In this document: piece by piece, positions 54,453 to 63,981 of the stretch
How the letters are laid out: the number at the start of each line of letters is the position of its first letter
Position numbering within the stretch: the first letter of the stretch is position 1
Assembly: GCF_900111155.1 (NCBI RefSeq)
Contig: NZ_FOGG01000002.1
Location: forward strand, 32,026-96,025
Reading direction: 5' to 3'
DNA from: Pedobacter rhizosphaerae
GTDB taxonomy: Bacteria > Bacteroidota > Bacteroidia > Sphingobacteriales > Sphingobacteriaceae
Length of the DNA stretch: 64,000 bases
Made by a program: the position numbers and the translations under genes
Notes under the pieces: model-generated
Database searches by the model: none
Told to the model about the DNA's origin: nothing
The model's input: only the letters and a program-made list of their open reading frames with translations

Positions 54453-55763
54453 ATTTCAGGCATGAAAACATCCTAAAAAAACACTACTAAAACAGCAATT
54501 TATTTCGCTTCAAAATAGCTATAAAAACTCTTCCAATCCTACCCTAAAACCTTAATACAAACACAAGGACTATGATGCGCCAAATTGAAGATTAATGCAG
54601 TAAAAGCGGTATCATATTAAGGACCAGAAAAGCCTGTCAATGGAACATTAACTTTCCCTTAGGTCTCAAGCTCTATCTTTAAAGCGCCAGTAATACGTCT
54701 GTTGATAGTCAGAAAAAGAAGATAATACCGGCAGTAAAATCAGCCTCAATCCGCCATCTTCAGCAGGAAATTTCATCCTATATTATACACAATCATGGCT
54801 CATTTGAGGCTGTCCTTCAGGAATTGCTATAATGAGACAGCACTTTAAGGAAACCCTTAAAAAACCGCCTTAAAACAGCATTAAACAGCTTTTTTAGCTC
54901 ATTTTTAATTTGAGCTGAAATAATTAAAAAAAACGGCACCAGTTGGCGAATATTAAATTCTAGAGCCATTATCTCCCCAATTTCAGCGCTATTTGAGGCA
55001 AAAATCTAACTTAAATCCATACATTTTTAAGAAATAGAGGCAAAAATCGAGCTTAAAAAAGTAGCCAAAAACCAAGATTTAGTCCTTAAACGTATTCTCC
55101 CAAAGTATGCTTATTAACTTACAAACACCACAACATACCACCGGAATCTAAACAGATCAAGCATTTTTAGCAGGTGATTATTTCAAAACAACATCATGAC
55201 AATATGACACCAACTTTAAGTTTAGCAAAGAAAAATCATTTTCAAAACAGAAAGCTGATACCCAGTTCTTGACGGCTACATCTATTTCCTATGCCGTATT
55301 GCGGACCTTAGATTCAGCCGCTACAATCAGTTTTCACAGGGCTGAAATCCAACTGTCATTTGCAATAAAGAAGCATTTGCCCAAAACATTCGACAACTAT
55401 AAAATCCTCATAAAAACACTAAAGAATAGCCCTGAATCTTCGATGAATTCAAAAAATAAAAACCTCTATTTCTCCATATTATTCTTGTCGTTGGTAAAAT
55501 TTTCGAGCAAGAAAATCGATTAATAAGTGTATATTAAAACAAGATTTTAAAATCTTCGTTATGCAGTACATGGAGAAATAAAAAAACCGATTCAAGAGCA
55601 TTAAAAACAGTGAAAAACAACTAAACACATAAATCATTAAACAAACATAAAATACTAAATATCAAAAATATAAGTACGTCATATTAATTTAAATATTTAC
55701 AAAAACAAACCAACTCAGACTTTAAAAAACTAAAAATATTAGCATCAATTTTCAGCAAAATAT
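54453..55763. other. gene-free region of 1.3 kb
   Basis: No convincing gene. A TTG-started 84-codon frame (55269-55523) lacks family features. Noted: AGCTCA/TGAGCT inverted repeat at about 54896-54918, GAGGCAAAAATC repeated at about 54993 and 55037, and a perfect palindrome AAGATTTTAAAATCTT at 55541-55556. From about 55540 the plus strand is extremely A-rich up to the next start. It could hold a small RNA or be decayed sequence; I cannot tell. Confidence 0.5.
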
Positions 55764-58559
55764 ATGAATGCAAATAAATTATTAAAAATCAGCATTTTAA
55801 CAGCATCAATATCAAGTTTAATTTCACATTCTGTTTTTGGTCAGATTTTCAGCACCGAACAAAACCCACTTAGTGTAAAATGGAGATACATTTCATCTGA
55901 GGGTTTTAAAATCATTTATCCGACGGAACTGGAAAAAGAAGCTCAAAGAATGGCCAATACCCTACCCCATATTTACCCGAAGGTTGGCCTGGGCTTAAAG
56001 CAGCAAAACGCCGCTATTCCAGTCCTGTTGCAGAACCGCGGAACGATAGCAAATGGCTTTGTACAGCTAGGCCCGAAGAAGTCTGAATTTTACACTACCC
56101 CTCCTCAATACTTCGATAGTCAGGACTGGCTGAACAACCTTGCAGTACACGAGTTGAGGCACGTTGCGCAATTTGACAAATTGACAGGAAACCAAAAACA
56201 CCCTTTCCCAGAACTGGTTTACCTGGCCTACTTTGGAGCAGCCGTACCCACCTGGTTTTTTGAAGGAGATGCCGTTGTTAACGAGACAGCCCTCACCTTT
56301 TCCGGAAGGGGCAGACAGCCCAATTGGATCATGCCTTTTAGAGCCTCAGTTTTGGAAGGCAAAAAATTCAGTTACAGCAAAGCTTATTTTGGATCAAATA
56401 AAGACGTTACTCCAGGTTATTACCAAACTGGTTTTTTAATGATGGCGAACTTGAAAGAACAGTATGGCCAATTCGTTTCCGACAGCTTGCTTGGCGACTT
56501 GCGAAAACGACCAGTAAGACCTTACCCATTTTCCCAAAGCTTAAAAAAGATCGCAGGAGTTAACACTCAAAATTTATTCTTGAAGACGCAAGAGAAGATC
56601 ACTCAAAGCTGGAAAATTCAGGAGCAAAATACATCGGTTGAAAACTATGAAATTCTAAATAAAAAATCGAACTACGCCACCAGCTATTTTCTCCCTGTTA
56701 GACTAAATAAAAATCAAATTTTAGCGCTTAAAGAAAGTAAAACACAAGCCCGCCATTTCGTGATTATAAATTCGGATAAATCTGAACAAAAATTATTCGG
56801 TATTGGCTATCAGGAACAATCTTGGTTTAGCCTAAAAAATAACACGATTGTTTGGGATGAAATACGCTACGACCCCAGGTACAAGCAGCGTAGTTATAGT
56901 GTAATTTGTACCTACAACTTAATGACCAAAAAATTTAAAAGATTAAGCCGCAAAAGCAGGCTATTCTCTCCCGCTCTTTCATCCGACGGAAAAAAGGTTA
57001 TCGCCGTACAGGTTGATCTGAGTAACCAATTCAATCTTGTAGAAATCAGTACATCTGATGGAAGTATTTTAAAGAAATATGCAAACCTGGAAAATGAAAT
57101 TTTGCAGACACCTTCTTTTGATTCATCTGGAAATAGAATTGCCTTTATCAGTGTAAGTGAAAAAGGAAAAAATTTAAAACTGTTAAACGATGGGATTTCT
57201 GAAACATTAATCGCCGATAGCAGACAGCAACTAAGCCGACCCATTTTTATTGGCGAAAGCATCGCATTTAATGCTCACCTTAACGGTATTGATAACATCT
57301 ACCAGATAGACATTCAGTCAAAAAAAATTGGTGCTTTAACAGCGGCAAAATATGGCGCTTTCAACCCTGGTATTTCTACTGACGGAAAATTCACGTTTAA
57401 CTACTATCAAATTAATGGATATGAAATTTCAGAGAAAGAAATCAACGAAAGTGCAATAGGAGAAAATCATTTCGTAGATTTCTCAGCAGCTGCCGAAAAG
57501 CAGGAAAATGTAGGGAATGTTTTTGAGGGAATTCCTGACAGTACATATCAATCTAAACCCTATAGAACAGGTTTAAATCTTTTCAACTTTCACAGCATTA
57601 TTCCCTCTATAGACAACGAATATATTTTTGGGCTCGAACTGCAATCTAACAACCTGCTTAATACCATGAACTTTTACACCGGGGCAAAATACCACCGTGA
57701 CCTTAAACGCTTCGAGTATACCGCAGACATCAGCTATAAGGCACTCTATCCGGTTCTGAGCGTTGTTTACCGCAACAGACCTAAAAGAACGTTCTATCGC
57801 GCTAATAATGCCGTTAAACAAGGCGACTGGAGAGAGCACTACATCAAGCTGAATGCATCACTCCCATTATCCTTTAATTCCAGAAATGAAAACTTTGCTT
57901 TCAGCCTGAATGCTGCCACCAGTTACACGCAGAGATACCTGCCAGAGAATATGCCTAATGGCTTTATCAGGGAACTGAAATTCCCGATGGAATATAGCTT
58001 TGCTTTCAACCACAGTGTGCGTACAACGGAACGAGATATTGCACCTAGATGGGCACAGGTTTTTAGAGCAAGTTACAACCACCAACCTTTTGATCCCAAC
58101 CTAAAGGGAGAAATTTTAGCGCTTGGAAGTTTCCTTTATTTTCCCGGATTTCTCCACAACCACTCTTTCCTGGCGAGCTTCAATTATCAAAAAGCCACAG
58201 GGGTGAATCAGTATGCAACAGACATCTCTACCGTTTATGGTTACAATAATATTTTAGCCAAAAGCAAACTGGAAAACACCTTGCTTTTTAATTACCGTTT
58301 TCCGTTTGCCTTCCCCGACTGGGAGATTGGTCCGCTGGCTTATGTTAGAAATTTTAGGGCAGGTTTATTTTGCCATTATGAGAACATTGGAAAAGACACC
58401 AATTTTGGAGAACCCAAAACTTTTGGCGTAGAATTGAATAGTAGTTTAAACATTTTGCGCTATCAACCTGTTGTTGATGTTGGAACAAGATTGGTATTCG
58501 TTAACAAAATTTACAATCAAAATCCGATATTAGAGTTTTCATTTAATTATAGCTTTTAA
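55764..58559 (+). CDS. large envelope protein: HExxH metallopeptidase-like domain, propeller repeats and outer-membrane barrel
   Basis: I do not recognise a named protein. The 931 residues start with a signal peptide (cleavage near VFG, about 26). A peptidase-like domain follows with HELRH at 129-133 and a downstream FFEGDAVVNE (E167), which together look like a gluzincin zinc site. About 290-540 contains TolB-like propeller units (LSSDGKKVIAV, FDSSGNRIAFIS, ISTDGKFTF). About 600-931 is rich in alternating strands and ends NPILEFSFNYSF, an outer-membrane barrel signature. The LapA-like gene follows 3 nt after the stop. Confidence 0.8.
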   Translation: MNANKLLKISILTASISSLISHSVFGQIFSTEQNPLSVKWRYISSEGFKIIYPTELEKEAQRMANTLPHIYPKVGLGLKQQNAAIPVLLQNRGTIANGFVQLGPKKSEFYTTPPQYFDSQDWLNNLAVHELRHVAQFDKLTGNQKHPFPELVYLAYFGAAVPTWFFEGDAVVNETALTFSGRGRQPNWIMPFRASVLEGKKFSYSKAYFGSNKDVTPGYYQTGFLMMANLKEQYGQFVSDSLLGDLRKRPVRPYPFSQSLKKIAGVNTQNLFLKTQEKITQSWKIQEQNTSVENYEILNKKSNYATSYFLPVRLNKNQILALKESKTQARHFVIINSDKSEQKLFGIGYQEQSWFSLKNNTIVWDEIRYDPRYKQRSYSVICTYNLMTKKFKRLSRKSRLFSPALSSDGKKVIAVQVDLSNQFNLVEISTSDGSILKKYANLENEILQTPSFDSSGNRIAFISVSEKGKNLKLLNDGISETLIADSRQQLSRPIFIGESIAFNAHLNGIDNIYQIDIQSKKIGALTAAKYGAFNPGISTDGKFTFNYYQINGYEISEKEINESAIGENHFVDFSAAAEKQENVGNVFEGIPDSTYQSKPYRTGLNLFNFHSIIPSIDNEYIFGLELQSNNLLNTMNFYTGAKYHRDLKRFEYTADISYKALYPVLSVVYRNRPKRTFYRANNAVKQGDWREHYIKLNASLPLSFNSRNENFAFSLNAATSYTQRYLPENMPNGFIRELKFPMEYSFAFNHSVRTTERDIAPRWAQVFRASYNHQPFDPNLKGEILALGSFLYFPGFLHNHSFLASFNYQKATGVNQYATDISTVYGYNNILAKSKLENTLLFNYRFPFAFPDWEIGPLAYVRNFRAGLFCHYENIGKDTNFGEPKTFGVELNSSLNILRYQPVVDVGTRLVFVNKIYNQNPILEFSFNYSF

Positions 58560-58562
58560 CCC

Positions 58563-58841
58563 ATGAGCGGAAAAACCATTTTCATTATTATCCTCACAGC
58601 AATGTTAACTGTTTTTTTAATGGTAAATACAGAACCTGTTGATTTTGATTTCCTCGTTGCTACCGTTCCAGTCTCTAAACTTCTGGTTATTGGAATTTGT
58701 ATAGTGATCGGTTTTATAATCGGATTCATTGTTGGCCGCCCAAGAAAAACGGTGAGCAGCTATGATGATGAGATTGCAAGAAACCAGACCAACGGAAATA
58801 AAAAAGAGTTGAGCGAGGAGGATAGAGATTATATTAGTTAG
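58563..58841 (+). CDS. LapA-domain (DUF1049) small membrane protein
   Basis: A 92-residue inner-membrane protein with two helices (about 5-24 and 37-57, the second ending in FIIGFIVGRPRKT) and a charged cytoplasmic tail, the LapA pattern; in E. coli LapA/B regulate LPS synthesis. It starts 3 nt after the large barrel protein, so the two form an operon. Confidence 0.75.
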   Translation: MSGKTIFIIILTAMLTVFLMVNTEPVDFDFLVATVPVSKLLVIGICIVIGFIIGFIVGRPRKTVSSYDDEIARNQTNGNKKELSEEDRDYIS

Positions 58842-58965
58842 GATCAGGATTTTTAGAAGATTTACAGGATTTGCAAGATCAAGCTGCAAAATAAAAGCTG
58901 ACACCATCTTGCACCGAACATGTTCTAGTTAGCAAGATTTCATAAAGCGAACTACAAAATAATTG

Positions 58966-58993
58966 AAGGGATCAGTATGAGAATTGATCCCTT
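58966..58993. terminator. terminator between convergent genes
   Basis: AAGGGATCA and TGATCCCTT form a perfect 9-bp stem around a 10-nt loop, with short A and T runs. It separates the LapA-like gene from the receiver-like gene. Confidence 0.65.
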
Positions 58994-59010
58994 TAATCGT
59001 AGAAATCAAT

Positions 59011-59316
59011 TTAATTCTGTTCCCGTAGGGCAGACATAATCTCTCCGTAAAGTAACCCACTCCCACCTCCATAATGCTGAACAATTTTAAGTTCTGGTCT
59101 CAAGGCCAATAGTTTTTCGCGAAGTTTTTGTTCTGCCTCCTGATTGATTCCATTACCCAGCAACACTAAATCCAGTTGCTTTTCCAGACATATCGAGATC
59201 GCTTCTTCATCTGAACACACACAAATGCCAATCCATTCTACTCTGGCGTTTAGCAATCGGTTCATGACTGCTGTAATATCGGCATCTCTTCCGATGTAAA
59301 GTATAGTTACCGGCAT
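59011..59316 (-). CDS. small receiver-like protein lacking the phospho-acceptor, function unknown
   Basis: A 101-residue cytoplasmic protein whose pattern (VTILYIGRDADI, DLVLLGNGI, LRPELKIVQHYGGGSG) resembles a response-regulator fold. The Asp at the phosphorylation site is missing (LLGNGI where LLDxxM is usual), so it is not a classic receiver. The gene is separated from pirin by 82 bp and may be cotranscribed with it. No other domain. Confidence 0.6.
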   Translation of the reverse strand: MPVTILYIGRDADITAVMNRLLNARVEWIGICVCSDEEAISICLEKQLDLVLLGNGINQEAEQKLREKLLALRPELKIVQHYGGGSGLLYGEIMSALREQN

Positions 59317-59398
59317 ATTCTCTAATTTAAACTAAAATCATGTGAGCCTGCCAAAATTATTTTCAGCAAGCTCAGTATGAACATTATAATTATCCAAT

Positions 59399-60121
59399 TT
59401 AATTCAATTCCATGGGCACATCCATTAACAACACTTCTGCACCTTCACAATCTGCCTGAAAGTTGATGGTATCAGTATCCCAAACACCAATAGCATCTCT
59501 TGTTCCTAATTTTTGACCATTAATGGTTACCTCTCCACTGATTACGAAAGCATAAACACCATTTCCTGTTTTCTTGATTTTATAATCGGTTTTAAAGCCA
59601 TTATCAAATTTACCTAAAGAAAACCAGGCATCCTGATGAATCCAAACACCCTCATCATCCGCGTTGGGCGATAAAATCTGTTGAAAGTTATTATGGCGTG
59701 CCTCAACATTTAGAGTTTGTTGATCATAACGCGGTGTAACATTTTTCTGTTTGGGGAACAACCAGATTTGCAACAGATTCAATTGTTCATCGGCATTAGC
59801 ATTAAATTCACTGTGGCTTACTCCTGTACCGGCGCTCATCACCTGAATTTCACCGCTTTTGATTACTGCCGAGTTACCCATACTGTCTTTATGTGCAATT
59901 GCTCCGGCTAATGGAATCGTAATGATTTCCATATTATCGTGTGGATGTGCTCCGAAACCCATTCCACCATCAATTAAGTCATCATTTAAAACCCTTAGCA
60001 CCCCAAAATGCATACGATCTGGGTTATAGTAGTTAGCAAAACTGAATGAGTGGTGTGCATTTAACCAACCATGATTAGCGTGACCTCGGGTATTTGCTGG
60101 ATGCAAAATAAACTGTGACAT
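59399..60121 (-). CDS. pirin family protein
   Basis: A bicupin of about 240 residues; bacterial pirins can act as quercetin dioxygenases or bind regulators. The N-terminal cupin has the metal-binding motif AHPHDNMEIITIPLAG and GTGVSHSEFN. The start ATG at 60121 (MSQFILHPA) follows AGGAAA at good distance; a longer TTG-started frame is not needed. A -7 box lies upstream. Confidence 0.92.
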   Translation of the reverse strand: MSQFILHPANTRGHANHGWLNAHHSFSFANYYNPDRMHFGVLRVLNDDLIDGGMGFGAHPHDNMEIITIPLAGAIAHKDSMGNSAVIKSGEIQVMSAGTGVSHSEFNANADEQLNLLQIWLFPKQKNVTPRYDQQTLNVEARHNNFQQILSPNADDEGVWIHQDAWFSLGKFDNGFKTDYKIKKTGNGVYAFVISGEVTINGQKLGTRDAIGVWDTDTINFQADCEGAEVLLMDVPMELN

Positions 60122-60145
60122 AAATTTCCTTTCTTGTTTATGATA

Positions 60146-60153
60146 CAAATTTA
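60146..60153 (-). promoter_or_regulatory. -7 promoter box for the pirin gene
   Basis: TAAATTTG matches TAnnTTTG on the minus strand, 24 nt upstream of the ATG. A TTTG lies 15 nt further up, slightly close for a -33 box. Confidence 0.55.
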
Positions 60154-60196
60154 CCTCAGTCTGTACGCCAAAACATTGATGTAGGATAAGTAATCA

Positions 60197-60877
60197 TCAC
60201 AGCTTAAGTTTTTCTAACACTTTTTCACTCTGTAACTCCCTGAGCGCATCTAATGCCACCCAATTTGCATTTTTATTGTTTTGCGCAAGGATATTATTGG
60301 CAGTTTGTACTGCATGGGCATGCAGGGCTGCATTTCGCTTACCCATTTGTCTTAAAGCCCAGTTAATGGCCTTCTTCACAAAATTTCGGTTATCGTAGGC
60401 TTCTCTTTCTATAATGGGCAGAAAAGACAAAAAAGTTTCGTTGGGTTCCTTTTTAAGGTGTACTGCAGCTTCGGCCATCAGTACAAAACCTGTCCGTTTT
60501 ACAAAAACGGCTTCAGCCTGGCTAAACTCAAAAACCTTCGACTTAAAATAAGGCGTTTTAACAAACAGATTTCCGCAAGCCTGATCACATATATCCCAGG
60601 AGTTAAAATCATTCGTCCAGGCGTTTATTTGAGTCTCATTTACTTGTTTGTAATCACCTATGAAGGAGGCTAAAAGTCGGGCCTCATGGATTCCGGTTTC
60701 CCAAAGCATTAATGAGAGCTCCTGATTTTTGCCAACCTGCCTGGCTAATGCTCGAATATTTGGAACCCGAATGCCCAATGCTTTAGATACATCTATTCCA
60801 AAATGAGCCATTTTCTCCAGATAAGCCGGCTCGCTAATGGATTTGAGTTCGCTGAGGATAAAATCTACATCATTCAT
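60197..60877 (-). CDS. AlkD-like DNA alkylation repair protein
   Basis: A HEAT-repeat DNA glycosylase family that removes alkylated bases. The 226-residue all-helical product has IRVPNIRALARQVGKN, NSWDICDQACGNLF and KKAINWALRQMGKRN, typical of the ALK superfamily, with the expected Trp and Asp in DNA-contacting helices. It lies 48 nt downstream of a heptad array and separate from pirin. Confidence 0.9.
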   Translation of the reverse strand: MNDVDFILSELKSISEPAYLEKMAHFGIDVSKALGIRVPNIRALARQVGKNQELSLMLWETGIHEARLLASFIGDYKQVNETQINAWTNDFNSWDICDQACGNLFVKTPYFKSKVFEFSQAEAVFVKRTGFVLMAEAAVHLKKEPNETFLSFLPIIEREAYDNRNFVKKAINWALRQMGKRNAALHAHAVQTANNILAQNNKNANWVALDALRELQSEKVLEKLKL

Positions 60878-60904
60878 GAAAGCTAATTTAGGGTTTTATT
60901 GGGG

Positions 60905-61157
60905 AGGTGGTTAGCTGGTTAATTGTTTAACTGTTGAATTGCTTAACTGAAAACTGGTGAGGTGGCTAGTTGGTGAGGTGGTTAGTTGGCTAACTGACTA
61001 ATTGTTTAACTGTTGAATTGTTTAATTGCTTAACTGAAAACTGGTGAGGCGGCTAGTTGGTGAGGTGGTTAGTTGGCTAATTGATTAATTGTTTAACTGA
61101 TTGACTGTTGAATTGCTTAACTGAAAACTGCCAACTGAAAACTGTTAACTGGTGAGA
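60905..61157. repeat. degenerate 7-8-bp array (CTGNNAA / GGTGAGG words), copy 3
   Basis: Same vocabulary as 33304-33571, here with a higher-order period of about 87 bp (CTGGTGAGG(T/C)GGCTAG at 60954 and 61041). It occupies the gap between the AlkD-like gene start and the metZ terminator. Confidence 0.9.
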
Positions 61158-61193
61158 TGTTGCACCTTCCGCTTTGATCTTAGAGATTCTAAC

Positions 61194-61228
61194 TAAAAAA
61201 AACGGGGCTATCGTACCCGACGCCCCGC
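61194..61228 (-). terminator. terminator of metZ
   Basis: CGGGGC and GCCCCG stem (61203-61208 with 61222-61227) followed by eight T on the minus strand. Strong and well placed 31 nt after the metZ stop. Confidence 0.92.
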
Positions 61229-61258
61229 TTAATTTGCTTTTCCTAAATTATGGAAGGA

Positions 61259-62425
61259 TTATGCCAAAGCCTGATCAATATCTGCAAGAATATCATTAAT
61301 ATGCTCTAATCCGATAGATAAACGGATCGATCCCTGCTCAATACCCACCTCGTTGCGCTGCTCTTCGGTTAGTTTACTGTGCGTGCTGGTGGCCGGATGT
61401 GTTGCAATCGAACGGGTATCAGCCAAATTCGCAGAAATAGAGAACATTTTTAAACTGTCCATAAATTTACTTGCACCTTCCACTCCCCCTTCTACCACAA
61501 TGGTTACAATTCCACCGCCTTGCTTCATTTGCTTTTTAGCAATTTTATACTGTGGATGCGAAGGCAGGAAAGGATATTTTACCAATTTAATTTTAGGGTG
61601 TTTTTCTAAATACTCGGCCACTTTCAATGCATTACCACAATGACGATCCATACGGATAGCCAATGTTTCCAGGCTTTTAGATAAGATCCAGGCACTAAAA
61701 GGTGACAGTGCTGGTCCGCTGTGACGGGCGAAACCTACTACCTCGGCAATCAGTTCTTTGGTACCTAAAATAATCCCTCCCAAAACACGACCTTGCCCAT
61801 CGATATATTTAGTAGCCGAATGGATAGAAATATGTGCACCAAATTTGATGGGCTGTTGCAAATATGGTGTAGCGAAACAATTATCAACCACTAAAAGAAG
61901 ATTATGCTTTTTAGCCAGGTCACCCAAAAATTCCAGATCAATAATATCGATACCAGGGTTAGATGGCGTTTCTACAAAGATCATTTTGGTATTAGGCTTA
62001 ATTAGGCCTTCCCAATCCTGTGGCTTATCCAAATCAGCGTAATCAAATGTGATTCCCCATTTAGAAAAAACATTGGTTAACAACTGATGTGTAGAACCGA
62101 AAACAGAACGACTGGAAACTATATGATCGCCATTCTTTAAGAAAGCTCCAAAGGTGGTAAAAATGGCTGCCATTCCTGTTGCAGTAGCAAAACCATCTTC
62201 TGCGCCCTCCAACAGGCACATTTTATCTATAAATTCAGAGGTATTAGGATTTGAATAACGGCTATATACGTTGCCTTCCTTCTCATTGGCAAACAAGGCA
62301 CGCATTTCTTCGGCATCGTCAAACTTATAACTGGAAGTAAGATAAATGGGTGAAGAATGCTCTTTGTGAAGACTACGCTCGGTTTGGGTGCGTATCGCTA
62401 TGGTTTCAAAATTTTCTGATTTCAT
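61259..62425 (-). CDS. metZ: O-succinylhomoserine sulfhydrylase (Cys/Met metabolism PLP enzyme)
   Basis: Forms homocysteine from an activated homoserine and sulfide in methionine synthesis. The 388-residue PLP enzyme has YSRYSNPNTSEF, GSTHQL, ETPSNPGIDIIDL and the Schiff-base lysine K206 in SATKYIDGQGRVLGG; the DGQGRVLGG block is typical of MetZ rather than cystathionine gamma-synthase. Other transsulfuration activities cannot be excluded. No SAM riboswitch is seen upstream; a heptad array lies there instead. Confidence 0.9.
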   Translation of the reverse strand: MKSENFETIAIRTQTERSLHKEHSSPIYLTSSYKFDDAEEMRALFANEKEGNVYSRYSNPNTSEFIDKMCLLEGAEDGFATATGMAAIFTTFGAFLKNGDHIVSSRSVFGSTHQLLTNVFSKWGITFDYADLDKPQDWEGLIKPNTKMIFVETPSNPGIDIIDLEFLGDLAKKHNLLLVVDNCFATPYLQQPIKFGAHISIHSATKYIDGQGRVLGGIILGTKELIAEVVGFARHSGPALSPFSAWILSKSLETLAIRMDRHCGNALKVAEYLEKHPKIKLVKYPFLPSHPQYKIAKKQMKQGGGIVTIVVEGGVEGASKFMDSLKMFSISANLADTRSIATHPATSTHSKLTEEQRNEVGIEQGSIRLSIGLEHINDILADIDQALA

Positions 62426-62436
62426 TGTATTCTATT

Positions 62437-62536
62437 AGTATCAAGATTGGGGTATCAAGTATCAAGATATTAGTATCAAGATTAGATAGAAAATCACGCT
62501 TGCTACTTCATACTCACTACTTTATACTTGTTATTC
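62437..62536. repeat. 7-bp array with both word orientations
   Basis: The left half has AGTATCA-type heptads, the right half their inverse (TTGCTAC, TTCATAC, TCACTAC, TTTATAC), so the two halves are partly complementary and could fold. Same word family as 22718-22810. Confidence 0.82.
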
Positions 62537-62542
62537 TCTATA

Positions 62543-62959
62543 TTATTTATTGATTTTATATGTAAAGTTGATGGTTGCTGAACGGCCCAAAATATTGGAT
62601 ACAGAGCAATATTTATCGAAAGTCATGGCCAAGGCGCGTTCTACCTTTGGCACACTCAAATCACCCGATAAATCAAAGTGAATATCAATTACATCAAAAA
62701 TTGGCGGCATTTCTTCATCCTTTCTGCTGGCATTAATTGAAATTTTGATATCCTCCAGTGGTTCTTTCTGCTTTGTTAACACGTTTACCATATCAATTCC
62801 ACTACACCCCCCTAAGCCTACTAAAAGCATTTCCATGGGCCTAAACCCCTTGCCTTCACCACCAATGGCAGCCTTTGCATCCAATTCTACAGTAAAACCG
62901 CTTTCATTTTCGGCTTCAAAATTAAATTTACCGCTTTTGCGGATGAGATTTATATTCAT
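62543..62959 (-). CDS. OsmC/Ohr family protein
   Basis: A 138-residue homodimeric peroxidase-like protein. Both family cysteines are present, in GLGGCSGIDMV and DKYCSVSNIL, as expected for OsmC-type thiol peroxidases. Start at the ATG 62959 (MNINLIRKSGKF); a longer TTG frame is unlikely. It lies upstream of metZ, across the heptad array. Confidence 0.9.
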   Translation of the reverse strand: MNINLIRKSGKFNFEAENESGFTVELDAKAAIGGEGKGFRPMEMLLVGLGGCSGIDMVNVLTKQKEPLEDIKISINASRKDEEMPPIFDVIDIHFDLSGDLSVPKVERALAMTFDKYCSVSNILGRSATINFTYKINK

Positions 62960-63013
62960 TTTGTTAGTATAAAGTAGCCAGATCAAGTATTAATACATTG
63001 AATCCAGCTTATA

Positions 63014-63817
63014 TTAAATATCGTAATAAACTAAGTTAGGTTGTTCCAGTTCTGGTAATTTTACCGCTTGATTAAAAAGGGCAAAAACAGATGAACCGCT
63101 ACCACTCATAAGAGCGAATATTGCGCCTGCATCATATAGACTGGTTTTTATTTGACGAATTTGGGGATATTTAACGAAAACAGAATCTTCGAAATCGTTT
63201 ATTACCTTATTTTTCCATGTTGTTGGATGCAAATGTATGATTTCTTTTAGGGATTGCAAAGGCCTTTGGGGTTTTATATGCGCATAAGCATCGGCTGTAC
63301 TTACATGTACGGGTGGTTTTACTAAAACCTTATAATAGGCTGACAAATCGATTTCACAAGTTTCAAACTCATCTCCCTTGTTAAAAGCATAAACGGGTTT
63401 GTTTTCTATAAAGAAAGCACAATCAGCTCCTAACTTACGGGCATAATCTTGCATGGCCGCTATCGAAAGGCCCAGATTGAATTTTTCATTCAGCAATTTA
63501 ATAACAAAAGCACAGTCGGCAGAACCACCCCCTAAACCTGCACCCACGGGAATATGTTTTAACAAATTAATCTGTTGGGACGGCAATCCGAAATCAGCAT
63601 TCAATAACTGATAGGCTTTCAAACACAGATTGTCCTGTGCATCTCCTGGAATATTAATACCCTGAATTTTACAGGAGGTAACTTCAGCATCTATAATCTC
63701 TACAGCATCCTTTATTCCTATCGGATAAAAAATGGTCTCCAGATTATGATAGCCATCGGCACGTTTCTCCGTTATATTTAAGCCCAGGTTTATTTTCGCG
63801 TTTGGGAAAGATAGCAT
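63014..63817 (-). CDS. ispE: 4-diphosphocytidyl-2-C-methyl-D-erythritol kinase
   Basis: The GHMP kinase of the MEP isoprenoid pathway. The 267 residues from ATG 63817 (MLSFPNAKINLGLNI) hold the family start motif, the ATP loop PVGAGLGGGSADCAF (about 89-103) and a C-terminal MSGSGSSVFALF. The frame extends upstream to 63871 without a better start. The product acts in the cytoplasm. Confidence 0.94.
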   Translation of the reverse strand: MLSFPNAKINLGLNITEKRADGYHNLETIFYPIGIKDAVEIIDAEVTSCKIQGINIPGDAQDNLCLKAYQLLNADFGLPSQQINLLKHIPVGAGLGGGSADCAFVIKLLNEKFNLGLSIAAMQDYARKLGADCAFFIENKPVYAFNKGDEFETCEIDLSAYYKVLVKPPVHVSTADAYAHIKPQRPLQSLKEIIHLHPTTWKNKVINDFEDSVFVKYPQIRQIKTSLYDAGAIFALMSGSGSSVFALFNQAVKLPELEQPNLVYYDI

Positions 63818-63981
63818 TTTAGTTGAGTCTGAAATTGTAATGACGAGTCTACGCAGAAGCAAGCGAACCACTCAGGCTGCAAACATACAAAAGTCAAGCT
63901 TGTTTAAAAATTACATTTTGTCGAAAACTAAAAAGCCCAACACCTGATAAATTTTAGATATTTGTAAATTATCAGATTTGT

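Noticed and set aside
55269..55523. 84-codon frame in the gene-free region
   Set aside because: TTG start, no Shine-Dalgarno, no family pattern, composition like the surrounding gap.
62426..62542. SAM riboswitch upstream of metZ
   Set aside because: The leader is a heptad array and shows none of the conserved riboswitch core sequence I know.
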